From Pseudoduganella dura (lineage in GTDB: Bacteria; Pseudomonadota; Gammaproteobacteria; Burkholderiales; Burkholderiaceae_D), in contig NZ_WNWM01000002.1 in assembly GCF_009727155.1 (NCBI RefSeq), positions 5,208,001-5,272,000 of the forward strand: 64,000 bases of DNA, given 5' to 3'. Numbering within the stretch: position 1 is the first letter of the stretch; every line of letters begins with the position of its first letter. The notes beneath the pieces are model-generated. The model was not told the origin of the DNA. It searched no databases and saw nothing but the letters and a program-made list of their open reading frames with translations. Shown one piece after another: positions 1-11,366 of this stretch. The position numbers were made by a program, and so were the translations under genes.

Positions 1-1
1 C

Positions 2-550
2 CAGGCCTGCAGCTGGCGCAAGGTGGAGCTGTACCTGATCCCGGCCCTGCGCCAGGCCACCCAGCGCGCCGACCAGCTGCTCGAGGAACTGTCGCGCCTG
101 AACGCGCTCGCGCTCGACGTGGTGCGGCGGTTGAAGGAAGGCCGCCGGGCCGGCCTGCGTAGTGAAGCAAATGATAGGGCCAGCGAAAGCGCCGATGAAG
201 GCGCTGCGCATGGCAACGGCCACGTGGCGGCCTTTTGCGACGCGGTCGACAGCTTTTGCGGCGCCTTGCTGCAACGGCTCGAAAAGGAAGAGAAGGAATT
301 GTTCGCGATCGCCCGCAGCGCGATCTGCGGCGATGCGTGGTTTGCCATAGCCAACAAGCTGCTGGCGCACGATGCCCAGGTGGCCGAGGCGCGCCGCAGC
401 GGCGTCGAGGATGCCGCCGTGATCTCGCTCGTGCCCCGGCTGGCGCCGCCGGCCGAACCGGTCGCCGATATCGATATCCACATGCCGGCGGTACGGTCGG
501 CCAGGGCGGCCCGGGCCCGCGCGGCGGCACGCAGCGCATCTGTCGACTGA
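2..550 (+). CDS. Hemerythrin-like domain protein, C-terminal part (5' truncated)
   Basis: The frame is open to the left edge of the window, so the true start lies outside; a GTG at 23 is only the first possible start inside the window. The visible part is strongly helical and carries a segment LEKEEKELFAIA (near base 280) and a later HDAQ, as in the last helices of hemerythrin HHE domains that bind a non-haem di-iron centre. The N-terminal helices with the other iron ligands are not in the window. The last ~40 residues are Ala/Arg-rich and probably disordered. The hemerythrin assignment rests on these few residues and is moderate; a generic helical-bundle protein is the alternative. Confidence 0.6.
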   Translation, partial: QACSWRKVELYLIPALRQATQRADQLLEELSRLNALALDVVRRLKEGRRAGLRSEANDRASESADEGAAHGNGHVAAFCDAVDSFCGALLQRLEKEEKELFAIARSAICGDAWFAIANKLLAHDAQVAEARRSGVEDAAVISLVPRLAPPAEPVADIDIHMPAVRSARAARARAAARSASVD

Positions 551-705
551 GCTGCCGACTGAGCGGCCGACCGAGCGGCGGCCGGGTCGCGGCTGCCGGC
601 CCGCCCCGGTGCCGGCCGCTGCGCTCCGGGCCCGCCCGCAGGTTGCAACGCCGCTGAAACCTGTGCTGCGCTATGATGGCGGTTTTGATCCATCCATGGC
701 ACATC

Positions 706-3345
706 ATGTTTGAATTCCTCTTCAAGCGGCCCGGCGACAAGGGCAACGATCCGCAGGCCGCGCAGGGGCAACACGCGGACGCCGGCCCGGGGCGCAACGG
801 ACCCGGTGACGGCCAGGGCGGTCAAAACGGACCCGACGGCAAGGAGGCACGCCGTGCCGAGCAGGCCGAACGCGCCAGGGCGCTGGCCGGCGACGAAGCC
901 GCGGCGGTCGCGCTGATCCTGCAGAGCGAGTTTGCGGACGTGCGCCTGGCCGCGGCCGAGCACGTGGTGTCGCAACCGGCACTGGAACAGGTGCAGGGCG
1001 CCGTGCGCAACACCGACCGCCGCGTGGCCAAGCTGATGCAGGGCAGGCTCGATGCGATCCGCCACCGCCAGATGGAGCAGCGGCAGGCCGAGGCCAGTAT
1101 CTCTCAAGCGCAACGCCTGTTGCAGGATGAAAAGCTGACACCGAACCAGGTGGCCGACCTGGACCGCCTGTGGAAAGTGATCGACGCGCCGCCCGAACTG
1201 GCCGCCGAGTTCGACCGGCTGCGCGCCGCGCTGAGCGGCCGGCTGGAAGCCCAGGTGGCCCTGCAGCGCGCCACGATCGATGCGCTGGCCGCGCTGCGCC
1301 GGCTGGGCGCGGGCACCGCGGCCGGCAACGAGGATGAGGCGCTGCAGGAACTGGAGCGCCTGGGCGCCGAACATGCCGCCCGGGTGGCGGCGCCCGAGCA
1401 CGGCACGCTGCCGCGCCACCTGGTGGCCGATGTGGAAGCGGCGCTCGCGTCGGCGCGCGCCGTGCTGGTCCGCCCGGCCGCGCCTCCCGCGATGCCGCCA
1501 TCCGTGCCCGTGACGGCGGAGCCGGCGCCGGCCGCTGCCGCGGAGGACGTGCCCCTGGCCGTTGACGATGCCGGTTCCGGTGCCGCAGAGGGCGGCGAAC
1601 GGCAGGCCACCGCGGGCATCGTGCCCGAGGCCGGCCCGCAACCCGGCGAGGATGCGCCGGCTGCCGGCACCGCGCCGGCTCCCGCAGTGGTGCCGCCGCG
1701 GCCCCCGAAGGAAAAGAAGATCACCCCCGCCGACCGCGAAGCCAACGAACGCTTCATGGCGCTGGTCGATGCGATGGAAGCGGCGCTGGGCCAGGGCCAG
1801 CTGCACACGGCCGCCGAGCATGACAAGACGCTCAAGGACACCAGGACGGGCCGCCTGAGCACCCAGCAATCGGAACGGCTGGCGCACGTGCGCGCCGAGT
1901 ACAAGCGGCTGGCGGCCTGGGCGCGCTGGGGCGGCAACGTGTCGCGCGAGGAACTGGTGCACGCGGTCGAGGAATTGCCTGCGCAAAACCTGCCGATGAG
2001 CGAACTGGCGAAGAAAGTCAGCGCGATGCGCGAGCGCTGGAAATCGCTGGACAGCGTCTCCGGGGCCGCGCCGAAGAGCCTGTGGGAGAAATTCGACGCC
2101 GCCTGCACCGCCGCCTATGCGCCGGCCGCCGCGCACTTCCGCCAGCTGGCCGACGAGCGGCATGCCAGCGCGGCCAGGGCCCAGGCGCTGGTCGACGAAG
2201 TCACCGCGCTGGTGGCCGATTCGCCGGCCGCGCGCGAGGACTGGCGCAGCCTGGCATCGTCGTCGCAACGCCTGCGGCAGGCATGGAGCCGGCTGGGCAC
2301 CATCGACCGCAAGGACAAGAAGCGCCTCGACACCGCGTTCGGCAAGGCGATGGACACGCTGATGGCGCCGCTCGAGGAGCAGCGGCGCATCGAGGTGGCG
2401 CGCCGCGAGCAGCTGATCGAGGAAGTCTACAAGCTCGATCCGGCCGAGCGGCACACGGTGGACACGCTGCGCGGCCTGCAGGAAGCCTGGCAGGGCCATG
2501 CCAAGGCGCTGCCGCTGGAACGCCGCCAGGAGCAGGCGCTGTGGCAGAAATTCCGCGCCGCCTGCGACACGATCTTTGCCCGGCGCAAGGAATCGGCCCA
2601 CGCGGCCGACCACGAGCGCAAGGCGCACCTGCACGCGCGCGAGGCGATCTGCGCCGGGCTGGAAGGCTTCACGGCGGAAGGCGACGACAAGGCGCGGCAA
2701 GCGGCGATCGGCAAGGCGTTGCGCGATGCCGCCGCGGCGTGGCATGCGAGCGGCGTGGTGCCGCGCGCGGCCGAGGCGCGCATCGAGACGCGCTACCGGG
2801 CCGCCGTCGCCAGGCTGCAAGGCGAGGCCGATGCGATCCGCAAGCGCGCCGGTGCCGCGCAGGCCAACGCGCTGCGCGACAAGCTGCGCCTGGTGCAGGC
2901 GCTGGAGAATGCGCTGGCCGCGCCCGGCCCGGTCGATGCGCAGGACTGGAGCGCCCGCTGGGCGGCGTTGCCGCCGCTCCCGGCGGATTACGAACGCACG
3001 CTGCATGCCCGCTTCAATGCCGCGCTGCAGGCCGCCGCCGCGGATGCCGCGCCGCGCGGCGCCTATGCCGGCACGCTGGAAGCGAACCGCTCCCGCCTGC
3101 TGGCCGAAGTGCTGCGGCTGGAGATCGTGGCCGGCATCGACAGCGGTGCCGAATTCGCGCGCGACCGCCTGAAGATGCAGGTCGAGGTGCTGCAGGATTC
3201 GCTGAAGTCCGGCCACAAGGCCGGCCATGCGGGCGCGCAGGCGGCGCAGTTCGTGGCGCTGTGCGCCATGCCGGCGCTGGTGGACGACCGCACGGCCAGC
3301 CGCATCGAAACCCTGTTCCGCCGGGTCGGCGCGGAGGGCCGATGA
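706..3345 (+). CDS. DUF349 domain-containing protein
   Basis: A protein of about 879 residues dominated by long charged helices with repeated W-x-x-F/L and R-R-x-x-L-W-x-K-F type patterns typical of DUF349 repeats, seen several times in the C-terminal two thirds (for example around bases 2080-2120 and 2530-2600). Residues ~270-340 form an Ala/Pro-rich linker. An upstream in-frame ATG at 673 sits inside a TATGAT sequence (672-677) that looks like a -10 box, so the ATG at 706 (MFEFLFKRPG) is preferred. The stop overlaps the moaE start (ATGA). DUF349 proteins have no settled function; a coiled-coil or nucleic-acid-associated role is speculation. The family call is fairly secure. Confidence 0.8.
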   Translation: MFEFLFKRPGDKGNDPQAAQGQHADAGPGRNGPGDGQGGQNGPDGKEARRAEQAERARALAGDEAAAVALILQSEFADVRLAAAEHVVSQPALEQVQGAVRNTDRRVAKLMQGRLDAIRHRQMEQRQAEASISQAQRLLQDEKLTPNQVADLDRLWKVIDAPPELAAEFDRLRAALSGRLEAQVALQRATIDALAALRRLGAGTAAGNEDEALQELERLGAEHAARVAAPEHGTLPRHLVADVEAALASARAVLVRPAAPPAMPPSVPVTAEPAPAAAAEDVPLAVDDAGSGAAEGGERQATAGIVPEAGPQPGEDAPAAGTAPAPAVVPPRPPKEKKITPADREANERFMALVDAMEAALGQGQLHTAAEHDKTLKDTRTGRLSTQQSERLAHVRAEYKRLAAWARWGGNVSREELVHAVEELPAQNLPMSELAKKVSAMRERWKSLDSVSGAAPKSLWEKFDAACTAAYAPAAAHFRQLADERHASAARAQALVDEVTALVADSPAAREDWRSLASSSQRLRQAWSRLGTIDRKDKKRLDTAFGKAMDTLMAPLEEQRRIEVARREQLIEEVYKLDPAERHTVDTLRGLQEAWQGHAKALPLERRQEQALWQKFRAACDTIFARRKESAHAADHERKAHLHAREAICAGLEGFTAEGDDKARQAAIGKALRDAAAAWHASGVVPRAAEARIETRYRAAVARLQGEADAIRKRAGAAQANALRDKLRLVQALENALAAPGPVDAQDWSARWAALPPLPADYERTLHARFNAALQAAAADAAPRGAYAGTLEANRSRLLAEVLRLEIVAGIDSGAEFARDRLKMQVEVLQDSLKSGHKAGHAGAQAAQFVALCAMPALVDDRTASRIETLFRRVGAEGR

Positions 3346-3818
3346 GCGGCGGCGGGACCAGCCGGGTGCGGGTGCAGCACGAGGATTTCGACCTTTCCGC
3401 CGAGGTGGCGCGACTGCGCGCCGGGAACAGCAAGACCGGCGCGGTGGTCACGTTCGTCGGCACCGTGCGCGACCTGAACGACGGCGCGCAGGTGGCGGCG
3501 ATGGAGCTCGAGCACTACCCGGGGATGACCGAAGGGTCGATCGACCGGATCATCGACCAGGCTGCCGCGCGCTGGCCGGTGCACGACGCGCTGGTGATCC
3601 ACCGCGTGGGGCCGCTGCTGCCGCGCGACCAGATCGTGCTGGTGGCCGTGACGTCCGCCCATCGCGGCGAGGCGTTTGCCGCCTGCGAGTTCATCATCGA
3701 CTACCTGAAGACCGAGGCGCCGTTCTGGAAGAAGGAAGAAACGCCGGACGGGGCGCGCTGGGTGGACGCGCGCGTGTCCGACGATGCCGCCCTGGACAAG
3801 TGGCAGGATCCGGCCTGA
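3342..3818 (+). CDS. moaE: Molybdopterin synthase catalytic subunit MoaE
   Basis: This 158-residue protein is the large subunit of molybdopterin synthase, which transfers sulfur from MoaD thiocarboxylate to precursor Z (cPMP) in cytoplasmic molybdenum cofactor synthesis. Family marks are GAVVTFVGTVRD near the N terminus, the central LEHYPGM, IHRVGPL, SAHRGEAF and the C-terminal catalytic lysine region KTEAPFWKKE. Length matches the family. The ATG overlaps the stop of the DUF349 gene by four bases, so translational coupling is likely. No moaD is visible next to it in the window; it presumably lies elsewhere. The call is secure. Confidence 0.95.
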   Translation: MSGGGTSRVRVQHEDFDLSAEVARLRAGNSKTGAVVTFVGTVRDLNDGAQVAAMELEHYPGMTEGSIDRIIDQAAARWPVHDALVIHRVGPLLPRDQIVLVAVTSAHRGEAFAACEFIIDYLKTEAPFWKKEETPDGARWVDARVSDDAALDKWQDPA

Positions 3819-3901
3819 ACTGCGGTGCCGTTCCCTGCCGGCGGGCTCTCCCGACGGGCCTCCCTGAAGTGCAGTGCTTGCGGAGGTAATGCTCCCGGGT
3901 G

Positions 3902-3930
3902 CTTGAAATAGTACGTGCGCATCCGCACTT
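3902..3930 (+). promoter_or_regulatory. Sigma-32-type heat-shock promoter of clpB
   Basis: CTTGAAA at 3902-3908 matches the RpoH -35 consensus exactly. CCGCACTT at 3923-3930, after a 14-base spacer, resembles the CCCCATnT -10. The element lies 31 bases before the clpB start and is followed by an AAGGAG ribosome-binding site at 3947-3952. clpB is a known RpoH target in other proteobacteria, which supports the assignment. Confidence 0.7.
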
Positions 3931-3961
3931 TATCGGAAGATAAAACAAGGAGCCGAGCACC

Positions 3962-6571
<2,610 letters not shown>

Positions 6572-6581
6572 CGGCCGGCGA

Positions 6582-9380
6582 TCAGGCAAGCAGGCGCACC
6601 GGCGCCGCATCATCGGATGCGGCGCCGGTTTTTTTTCGCAGCGTCCATTGCGCCAGCAGCCGGCTGGCGGCCAGCAGGTCGGCTCTCCCGAATCCTTCGG
6701 TATGGCGCGCAACGACGAGTTCGAGCAGTGCCTGCGCGCCGGCCTGTGCGCCCTGGCCGTGCCACAGCCGCGCCAGGCTGGTGGCGGCGCGCAATTCCCA
6801 GCCCAGTGCTCCCTGGTTGCGCGCCAGTAGCAGCGCGCCGCGGAACAGGTGCTCGGCGCCGGACCGGGCGGCGGGGCCGCCGGCGGCCAGCAGGCGCTCG
6901 CCCTGCTGGCGCCGCAGCTCCGCGGCGCACCAGCGCGCGTCGCCATGGCCGGCGCGCAGCAGCAGGCCGCTGTCCGCATAACGCGGGCTCAGCGTGGCCA
7001 GCGTTTCGCGGTGCGGGCCGGTGGCCGGCGCTTTCGCCAGCCAGCCGCCCGGCGCGTCCTCGACGATGCCGTGCCGGTACTGGCGCGCCAGCGTTTCCCA
7101 GTGCGGCAGGCGGCGCGCGGCGTCTTCCAGTTCCGCCAGCGCCGCCAGCGCGGCGGCCCGGTCGCCGCACCACCACGCCACCGGGAACATCGCAAACGCG
7201 AGAACCTGGCACAGCGGGGCATCGGCACCGACCGCGCGGGCGCGCAGCACGCCGTTGCGGGCCAGGCGCAGCGCCTCGTCCGGGTAGCCGAGCAGCCATC
7301 GCGCGCGCGCCAGCACGGCACTCGCGGCAACGTTTTCATCGGTGTGCAGGGCGGTGCGGCGCCCGGTGCATACGGCCGGGACCGTGGCATTCTGCACGGC
7401 GCGCGCCAGCGGTGCGGCCAGCGCCTGTTCGCCCGACAGGTGCAGGGCCAGGGCGGCGAAGCGGTCGTGCACCAGTTGCGCGGAGCGCGAACCGGCGCCG
7501 CGGATGCCGTCCTGGAAACGCTGTACCAGCGCCACCGCGGCGGGGTAGTCGCCCCCCAGCACGTGCTCCAGCACCAGGCCCGAGAAGGCATCGGCCATCC
7601 GCCCGGCGTCGCGCAGGTGTTCGGCCAGCGCGAATGCACGCGCATAGGCGGCCCGCCCGGCCCCGGCCCCTTCCAGGTAGACGCAGACCGTGCCCAGCGC
7701 GGTACCCAGCAGCGTTTTCAGCCCGCTTTCCAGCGCGTCTTCGGATCCGCCTTCGAGTCCGCTTTCCGGCCCGGCATCCGTGCGGTCCGTGCCGCCGGCA
7801 CGCAGCGCGGTTTCCAGCCAGCGGCGCAATTCGGCCAGTTCGGCCGCTTCCCACCAAAGCGGCACGGTGGCGGCCAGCAGGGCCGCGGCGGCACCGGCGT
7901 CGCCATGCGGGCCGAAGCCCCAGGCCAACGCCGCGCGCACGTCGGGCAGGCGGAGCATGTCGCTGTCCGGACCGTTGGCCAGTTCCGTGCAGTGGGCGGC
8001 GAAGCGGGCGAATACCGGGTCGTCCTGCGCCAGCAGCGACAGCGCGTGGCTGCGCGTGTTGTGATACAGCTGGAACTGGTGCGGGTCGCATGCCGGCGCG
8101 CCATCGGGCCGGCTGGCGACGAGCAGCGATTTCGCGGCCAGCGTGGCCAGCGCGTCTTCGACGCCGGCGGCCGTCATCGCATCGCCGGCCGCAATCCGCA
8201 CCGCACGCGCCAGCGTGAACGGGCCGGTGAACACGGCCACGCGGCCCAGCACCACGCGTTCGGCCGGCGACAGCGTGTCGATGCTCCAGTCCAGCGATGC
8301 ACGCAGCGAACGGTGGCGCGGCGGCGCCGTGCGGCGGCCGCCCTTGAGGATCTGAAGGCGTTCATCGAGGCGGGCCAGCAGGTCGCGGGGGTGGAACAGG
8401 TCCAGGCGCCCGGCCGCCAGTTCGATCGCCAGCGGCACGCCGTCCAGGCCGCGGCACAGGTCCGCCACCGCGGGCGCATCGGCATCGGTCAGCGTGAATC
8501 CGCCATGCACGGCGGCCGCGCGCGCGGCGAACAGCGCCACCGCCGGGTAGGCCAGTGCCGCCGCGGCGGTCGTGGCGCCTGGCGGCGGGCAGTCCAGCGG
8601 TTCGATGCGCTGCACCCGCTCGCCGGCCGCGCGCAGCGCTTCATTGCAGGTCGCCAGGATGCACAGGCCGGGCACGTCGCGCAGCAGCCGTTCGGCGAAC
8701 GCGGCGGCGAGGGCGACGATGCGGTCGCAATTGTCGAACACCAGCAGCACGGGCCGTTCGCGCAGGTGCGCCACCAGTGCCGAGGCGGGATCGGTGGCGG
8801 GCGGCAGGTCCAGCGCCGCGGCCAGTGCCGCCGCCGGGTCCGCGGCCTCGGCCATGTCGACGCACCAGCTGCGGAACTGCGGCTCCAGGCGGCGCGCGAC
8901 CGCGTGCGCGAGGGTACTCTTGCCGACGCCGCCGGTGCCGGTCAGCGTGACGAGGCTGTGCCGCGGCGGCAGCGCGGCCAGTGCATGCACCAGCTCCGCG
9001 CGGTCCGTCGGCTGGCCGTCGGCATGCGTGGCAACGGATGGCGCGTGCCATTGCACGGGGGCAACGAGCGCGTAGCCCTGGCCGGCCACGCTGCCGAGGT
9101 AGCGCCGCCCGGGCGTCTCGCGCAACGCCTTGCGCAGCGCCACCATGTGCACGCGCAGGTTCGCTTCCCCGACGACGGTGTCGGGCCAGGCGCGCGCGAT
9201 GAGGTCGGCTTTCGAGACCGTGGCGCCGGCGCGTTCGGCGAGCGCGGCAAGGATATCGAACGCGCGCGAGCCCAGCTTCAGCGGCCGGCCATCCTCGAGC
9301 AGCACGCGCTGCGCCGGATAGAGGCGAAAGGGCCCGAACGACGCATACGCAACCGACGACTCGGGGGCTTGGAGTGTCAT
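6582..9380 (-). CDS. Winged-helix/STAND ATPase transcriptional regulator (paralogue 1)
   Basis: A predicted cytoplasmic 932-residue regulator. Residues ~14-108 form an OmpR/PhoB-type winged helix (GSRAFDILAALAERAG, then NLRVHMVALRKAL and GQGYALVAPV). A NB-ARC/STAND-type P-loop ATPase follows, with Walker A GTGGVGKST (~148-156), Walker B VLLVFDNCD (211-219) and a GVPLAIELAAGR motif of the nucleotide-sensing region. The C-terminal half is Ala/Leu-rich and helical, resembling TPR-type sensor arrays. No membrane segment is seen. The family includes regulators that oligomerise on ligand binding. Its closest visible relative is the 11367-14186 gene, which has the same layout and length. The ligand and target genes are unknown. 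The start ATG at 9380 has GAGAAG just upstream. Confidence 0.85.
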   Translation of the reverse strand: MTLQAPESSVAYASFGPFRLYPAQRVLLEDGRPLKLGSRAFDILAALAERAGATVSKADLIARAWPDTVVGEANLRVHMVALRKALRETPGRRYLGSVAGQGYALVAPVQWHAPSVATHADGQPTDRAELVHALAALPPRHSLVTLTGTGGVGKSTLAHAVARRLEPQFRSWCVDMAEAADPAAALAAALDLPPATDPASALVAHLRERPVLLVFDNCDRIVALAAAFAERLLRDVPGLCILATCNEALRAAGERVQRIEPLDCPPPGATTAAAALAYPAVALFAARAAAVHGGFTLTDADAPAVADLCRGLDGVPLAIELAAGRLDLFHPRDLLARLDERLQILKGGRRTAPPRHRSLRASLDWSIDTLSPAERVVLGRVAVFTGPFTLARAVRIAAGDAMTAAGVEDALATLAAKSLLVASRPDGAPACDPHQFQLYHNTRSHALSLLAQDDPVFARFAAHCTELANGPDSDMLRLPDVRAALAWGFGPHGDAGAAAALLAATVPLWWEAAELAELRRWLETALRAGGTDRTDAGPESGLEGGSEDALESGLKTLLGTALGTVCVYLEGAGAGRAAYARAFALAEHLRDAGRMADAFSGLVLEHVLGGDYPAAVALVQRFQDGIRGAGSRSAQLVHDRFAALALHLSGEQALAAPLARAVQNATVPAVCTGRRTALHTDENVAASAVLARARWLLGYPDEALRLARNGVLRARAVGADAPLCQVLAFAMFPVAWWCGDRAAALAALAELEDAARRLPHWETLARQYRHGIVEDAPGGWLAKAPATGPHRETLATLSPRYADSGLLLRAGHGDARWCAAELRRQQGERLLAAGGPAARSGAEHLFRGALLLARNQGALGWELRAATSLARLWHGQGAQAGAQALLELVVARHTEGFGRADLLAASRLLAQWTLRKKTGAASDDAAPVRLLA
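6598..6636 (+). terminator. Rho-independent terminator of clpB
   Basis: A perfect 14-bp GC-rich stem (6598-6611 with 6616-6629) closes a four-base loop ATCG and runs into a tract of eight T (6629-6636). It begins 26 bases after the clpB stop. It lies entirely inside the 3' coding end of the convergent regulator gene; on that strand no T tract follows the stem, so it should act for clpB only. Confidence 0.9.
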
Positions 9381-9681
9381 GTGGCTTCTCGTTGGGAAGA
9401 CGGCCCGGTGCCGTCAGGGGCGGATGATAAGTGACTTTCTTTACACACCGCTGACACCCGCCGGAAATGTTGCCAGAAATCGGGGACAGTCCCCGATTTC
9501 TGGCAACAATCTTGTGGTATTTACGTCGCCTGCTGATATTTGTCCGATACAGCCAAGGTCAAGAACTTGTGGGCTGTCGGATTACCGTCAAATTTGTGGC
9601 CCGCGAGGAATTTGTTGTAAAAATTCGGGACTGTCTCCATGCCGGTTTGTGGTGTTTTTGCCACTGCGGGTGGGCTTTGGC
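9381..9681. other. Non-coding, AT-richer intergenic stretch with hairpins
   Basis: This 301-base gap between the start of regulator 1 and the end of the 124-residue gene has visibly lower GC than its surroundings. It contains the perfect inverted repeat annotated separately (9468-9508), a second imperfect stem formed by TCCGATACAGCC near 9542 and GGCTGTCGGAT near 9571, and near 9620 an AAAATTCGGGACTGTC segment that looks like a decayed piece of the first repeat. No convincing gene is seen. It looks like a nest of REP-type elements. Confidence 0.6.
9468..9508. repeat. REP-like perfect inverted repeat
   Basis: Two 19-base arms (9468-9486 and 9490-9508) are exact reverse complements around a three-base centre CAG, giving a hairpin whose top is GGGGACAGTCCCC. 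No T tract follows, so it is not a typical terminator. The sequence style resembles REP/BIME elements mobilised by RAYT (IS200-like) transposases; that origin is inference, since no RAYT gene is in the window. Confidence 0.7.
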
Positions 9682-10056
9682 CTACGGCTCGGCGAAGTCT
9701 TCGACTTCGTAGTGGTCGAGGAAGCGTTCAAGGCCGGTGCCGGCGTCGAAGTGCAGGCCATCGGTGGCGCGGGTGCCGGTTACCACGCGACGGACGTGGG
9801 CGCCCAGCGATTGCCGGGTGGTGCTTTTTTGCCGCATCGGGTAGCTGCCGGACAGCCGGTAGCCGTCCAGGTAGCGGATTTCGAATTCGCACTCGCTGCA
9901 GTCGCGCGCCGCGGCCCAGGCCTTGAGCAGCCTGTCGGCGGCGACGAACGAGCCGAGCACCGCGATGCTGTGCTCGGCCTTGCGGATACGGATCTGCGCC
10001 ACGCCGACCTTTTCGGCATGCGTGAGGGGAAGGGCGTTCATCGTGGGCTTTCGCAT
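9682..10056 (-). CDS. Conserved-looking hypothetical protein, 124 aa
   Basis: A small soluble alpha/beta-looking protein without signal peptide or membrane segment. It contains a C-x-x-C-like SECEFEIRYLDGYRL stretch and an acidic C terminus (HYEVEDFAEP). I do not recognise its family. It follows the aldehyde-dehydrogenase-like gene on the same strand after a 12-base gap, so both are probably co-transcribed. Base composition is as expected for a coding frame here, and no better frame exists on the other strand. A later ATG at 10041 is an alternative start with GAAAG just upstream. Confidence 0.6.
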   Translation of the reverse strand: MRKPTMNALPLTHAEKVGVAQIRIRKAEHSIAVLGSFVAADRLLKAWAAARDCSECEFEIRYLDGYRLSGSYPMRQKSTTRQSLGAHVRRVVTGTRATDGLHFDAGTGLERFLDHYEVEDFAEP

Positions 10057-10068
10057 CGGCAGGACGGG

Positions 10069-11232
10069 TCAGGGGGCATGCCGGCCATCGGCATGACGAA
10101 ATACCGGGCGGCGGAAGCGGCCGATCGCGTCCAGCGCTACCGCGTGCGTGGGTCGCAGCGCGCTGCCGAAGCGGTTGACGTGGATGTGGCGCGCCGCCAG
10201 TTCCAGCATCGGCAGCACCTGCGCGGCCAGCGCGGCGTCGCCGGGCGCCGCGTGCAGGCTGGCGCAGGCGAGCGGACCGAGCGCCCACGCCAGCGCCAGC
10301 ATTTCGCCCGCGTCGGCGCAGCGCACCAGCAGCCCGCCCTGGCGCGTGGCGGCCAGCGCCGGTTCGGCGATCAGCGGCGCGGCCGGCACCTCGGCAAACG
10401 GCGCCGTGCCGCCGTGCGGTGTTTCGCTCAGCAGGTGTACGCTGCCGCCCGCGGGCAGGGCCAGGCCGCCGGAGCGGGAAGGGCGGCGCGCCGCGCACGG
10501 GTCGTCCGCGCCGGCCAGGGTATCGATGATCGCTTCGCGCAGGTCGATGAAGCCGTCGCCGTCGATGGCGACGACCATCGGGCACACGCCCTGCTGCGCC
10601 AGGATTTGCTGGCCCAGGTGCTCGGCGCGGGCGTTCAGCGCGCACGGCAGCACGAAGGCGGTATCGGTGCCGTCCAGTTCGGCCAGCGCGGGCAGCAGAG
10701 GCGGCACCGGGCGCGCGCCGGCGCGGCAGATCACGCCCCGCACGGCGCGCTGGGCAAGCAGGATGTCGTCATCCGTCGCCAGTTCGAACAGCGTGTCGGG
10801 CAGCCGGGCGGCCGCGGCGGCGATGGCGATCAGCCCCGCCAGCTCCGTGCAGCTGGGGGCCGGCACGGCGCGCGCCATGACCGGGCAGCCGGCCGCCAGC
10901 GCGGCCATCGCATGGATGCCGGCCAGGCCGTACGCGCTGCCGTGCGCGCCGACCGCGGCAACGGGGCCGAGCGGCACGGTACGCTGGCCGCCCTCCCGCG
11001 CGTCGTCGCGCAGCGCGCCGGCCAGCGTGCGCAGCCAGTCGCGCAGCATGTCGTGCTGGCGCAGCGCGACGGCCGGGTCGATACCGGCGTCGAACGCGGC
11101 CTGCCGGGGCAGGCGGTGCCGCACGCCATCGAGCCCGGCGCCGAACCCGTCGAGCAGGCGCGCGCGCTGCCCGGCATCGGCCAGCGCCAGCGGCAGCGCG
11201 GCGGCGGCGGCCCGTTGGGAAATGTGCATCAT
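10069..11232 (-). CDS. Degenerate aldehyde-dehydrogenase-like protein
   Basis: The 387-residue product follows the order of alpha-ketoglutarate-semialdehyde dehydrogenase-like ALDHs but is about 140 residues short and altered at key sites. The usual GPVAVFGASNFP cofactor loop reads GPVAAVGAHGSAYG (89-102). The NADP-binding lysine after CPVVVK is an arginine (CPVMARAVPAP, 116-126). The GS-x-x-GG loop is lost. The general-base glutamate (AELDG, E185) and the nucleophile-position cysteine (GVC, C217) seem kept. Homology is judged by eye. A redox role is doubtful; a repurposed or decaying enzyme is likely. A GGGGGAT ribosome site precedes the ATG pair at 11232/11229. It is divergent from the second STAND regulator, with 134 bases between starts. 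Confidence 0.65.
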   Translation of the reverse strand: MMHISQRAAAAALPLALADAGQRARLLDGFGAGLDGVRHRLPRQAAFDAGIDPAVALRQHDMLRDWLRTLAGALRDDAREGGQRTVPLGPVAAVGAHGSAYGLAGIHAMAALAAGCPVMARAVPAPSCTELAGLIAIAAAAARLPDTLFELATDDDILLAQRAVRGVICRAGARPVPPLLPALAELDGTDTAFVLPCALNARAEHLGQQILAQQGVCPMVVAIDGDGFIDLREAIIDTLAGADDPCAARRPSRSGGLALPAGGSVHLLSETPHGGTAPFAEVPAAPLIAEPALAATRQGGLLVRCADAGEMLALAWALGPLACASLHAAPGDAALAAQVLPMLELAARHIHVNRFGSALRPTHAVALDAIGRFRRPVFRHADGRHAP

Positions 11233-11366
11233 CGGCGATCCCCCATTCAGGTGATGACTGGTTAACGAACAATGGCGAATGCGAATGGCAAATGATTAAC
11301 GCCGGGTGACCGATACGTTAGAATTTGCCGGGCCGGAAATCAATCCGGCTTTCGAGGTAAGCAAAC

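Noticed and set aside
9379..11265. Long plus-strand open frame over the ALDH-like and 124-aa genes
   Set aside because: Begins in the regulator leader, reads through the hairpin, and yields low-complexity Gly/Arg/Gln-rich sequence; the minus strand has recognisable ALDH motifs.
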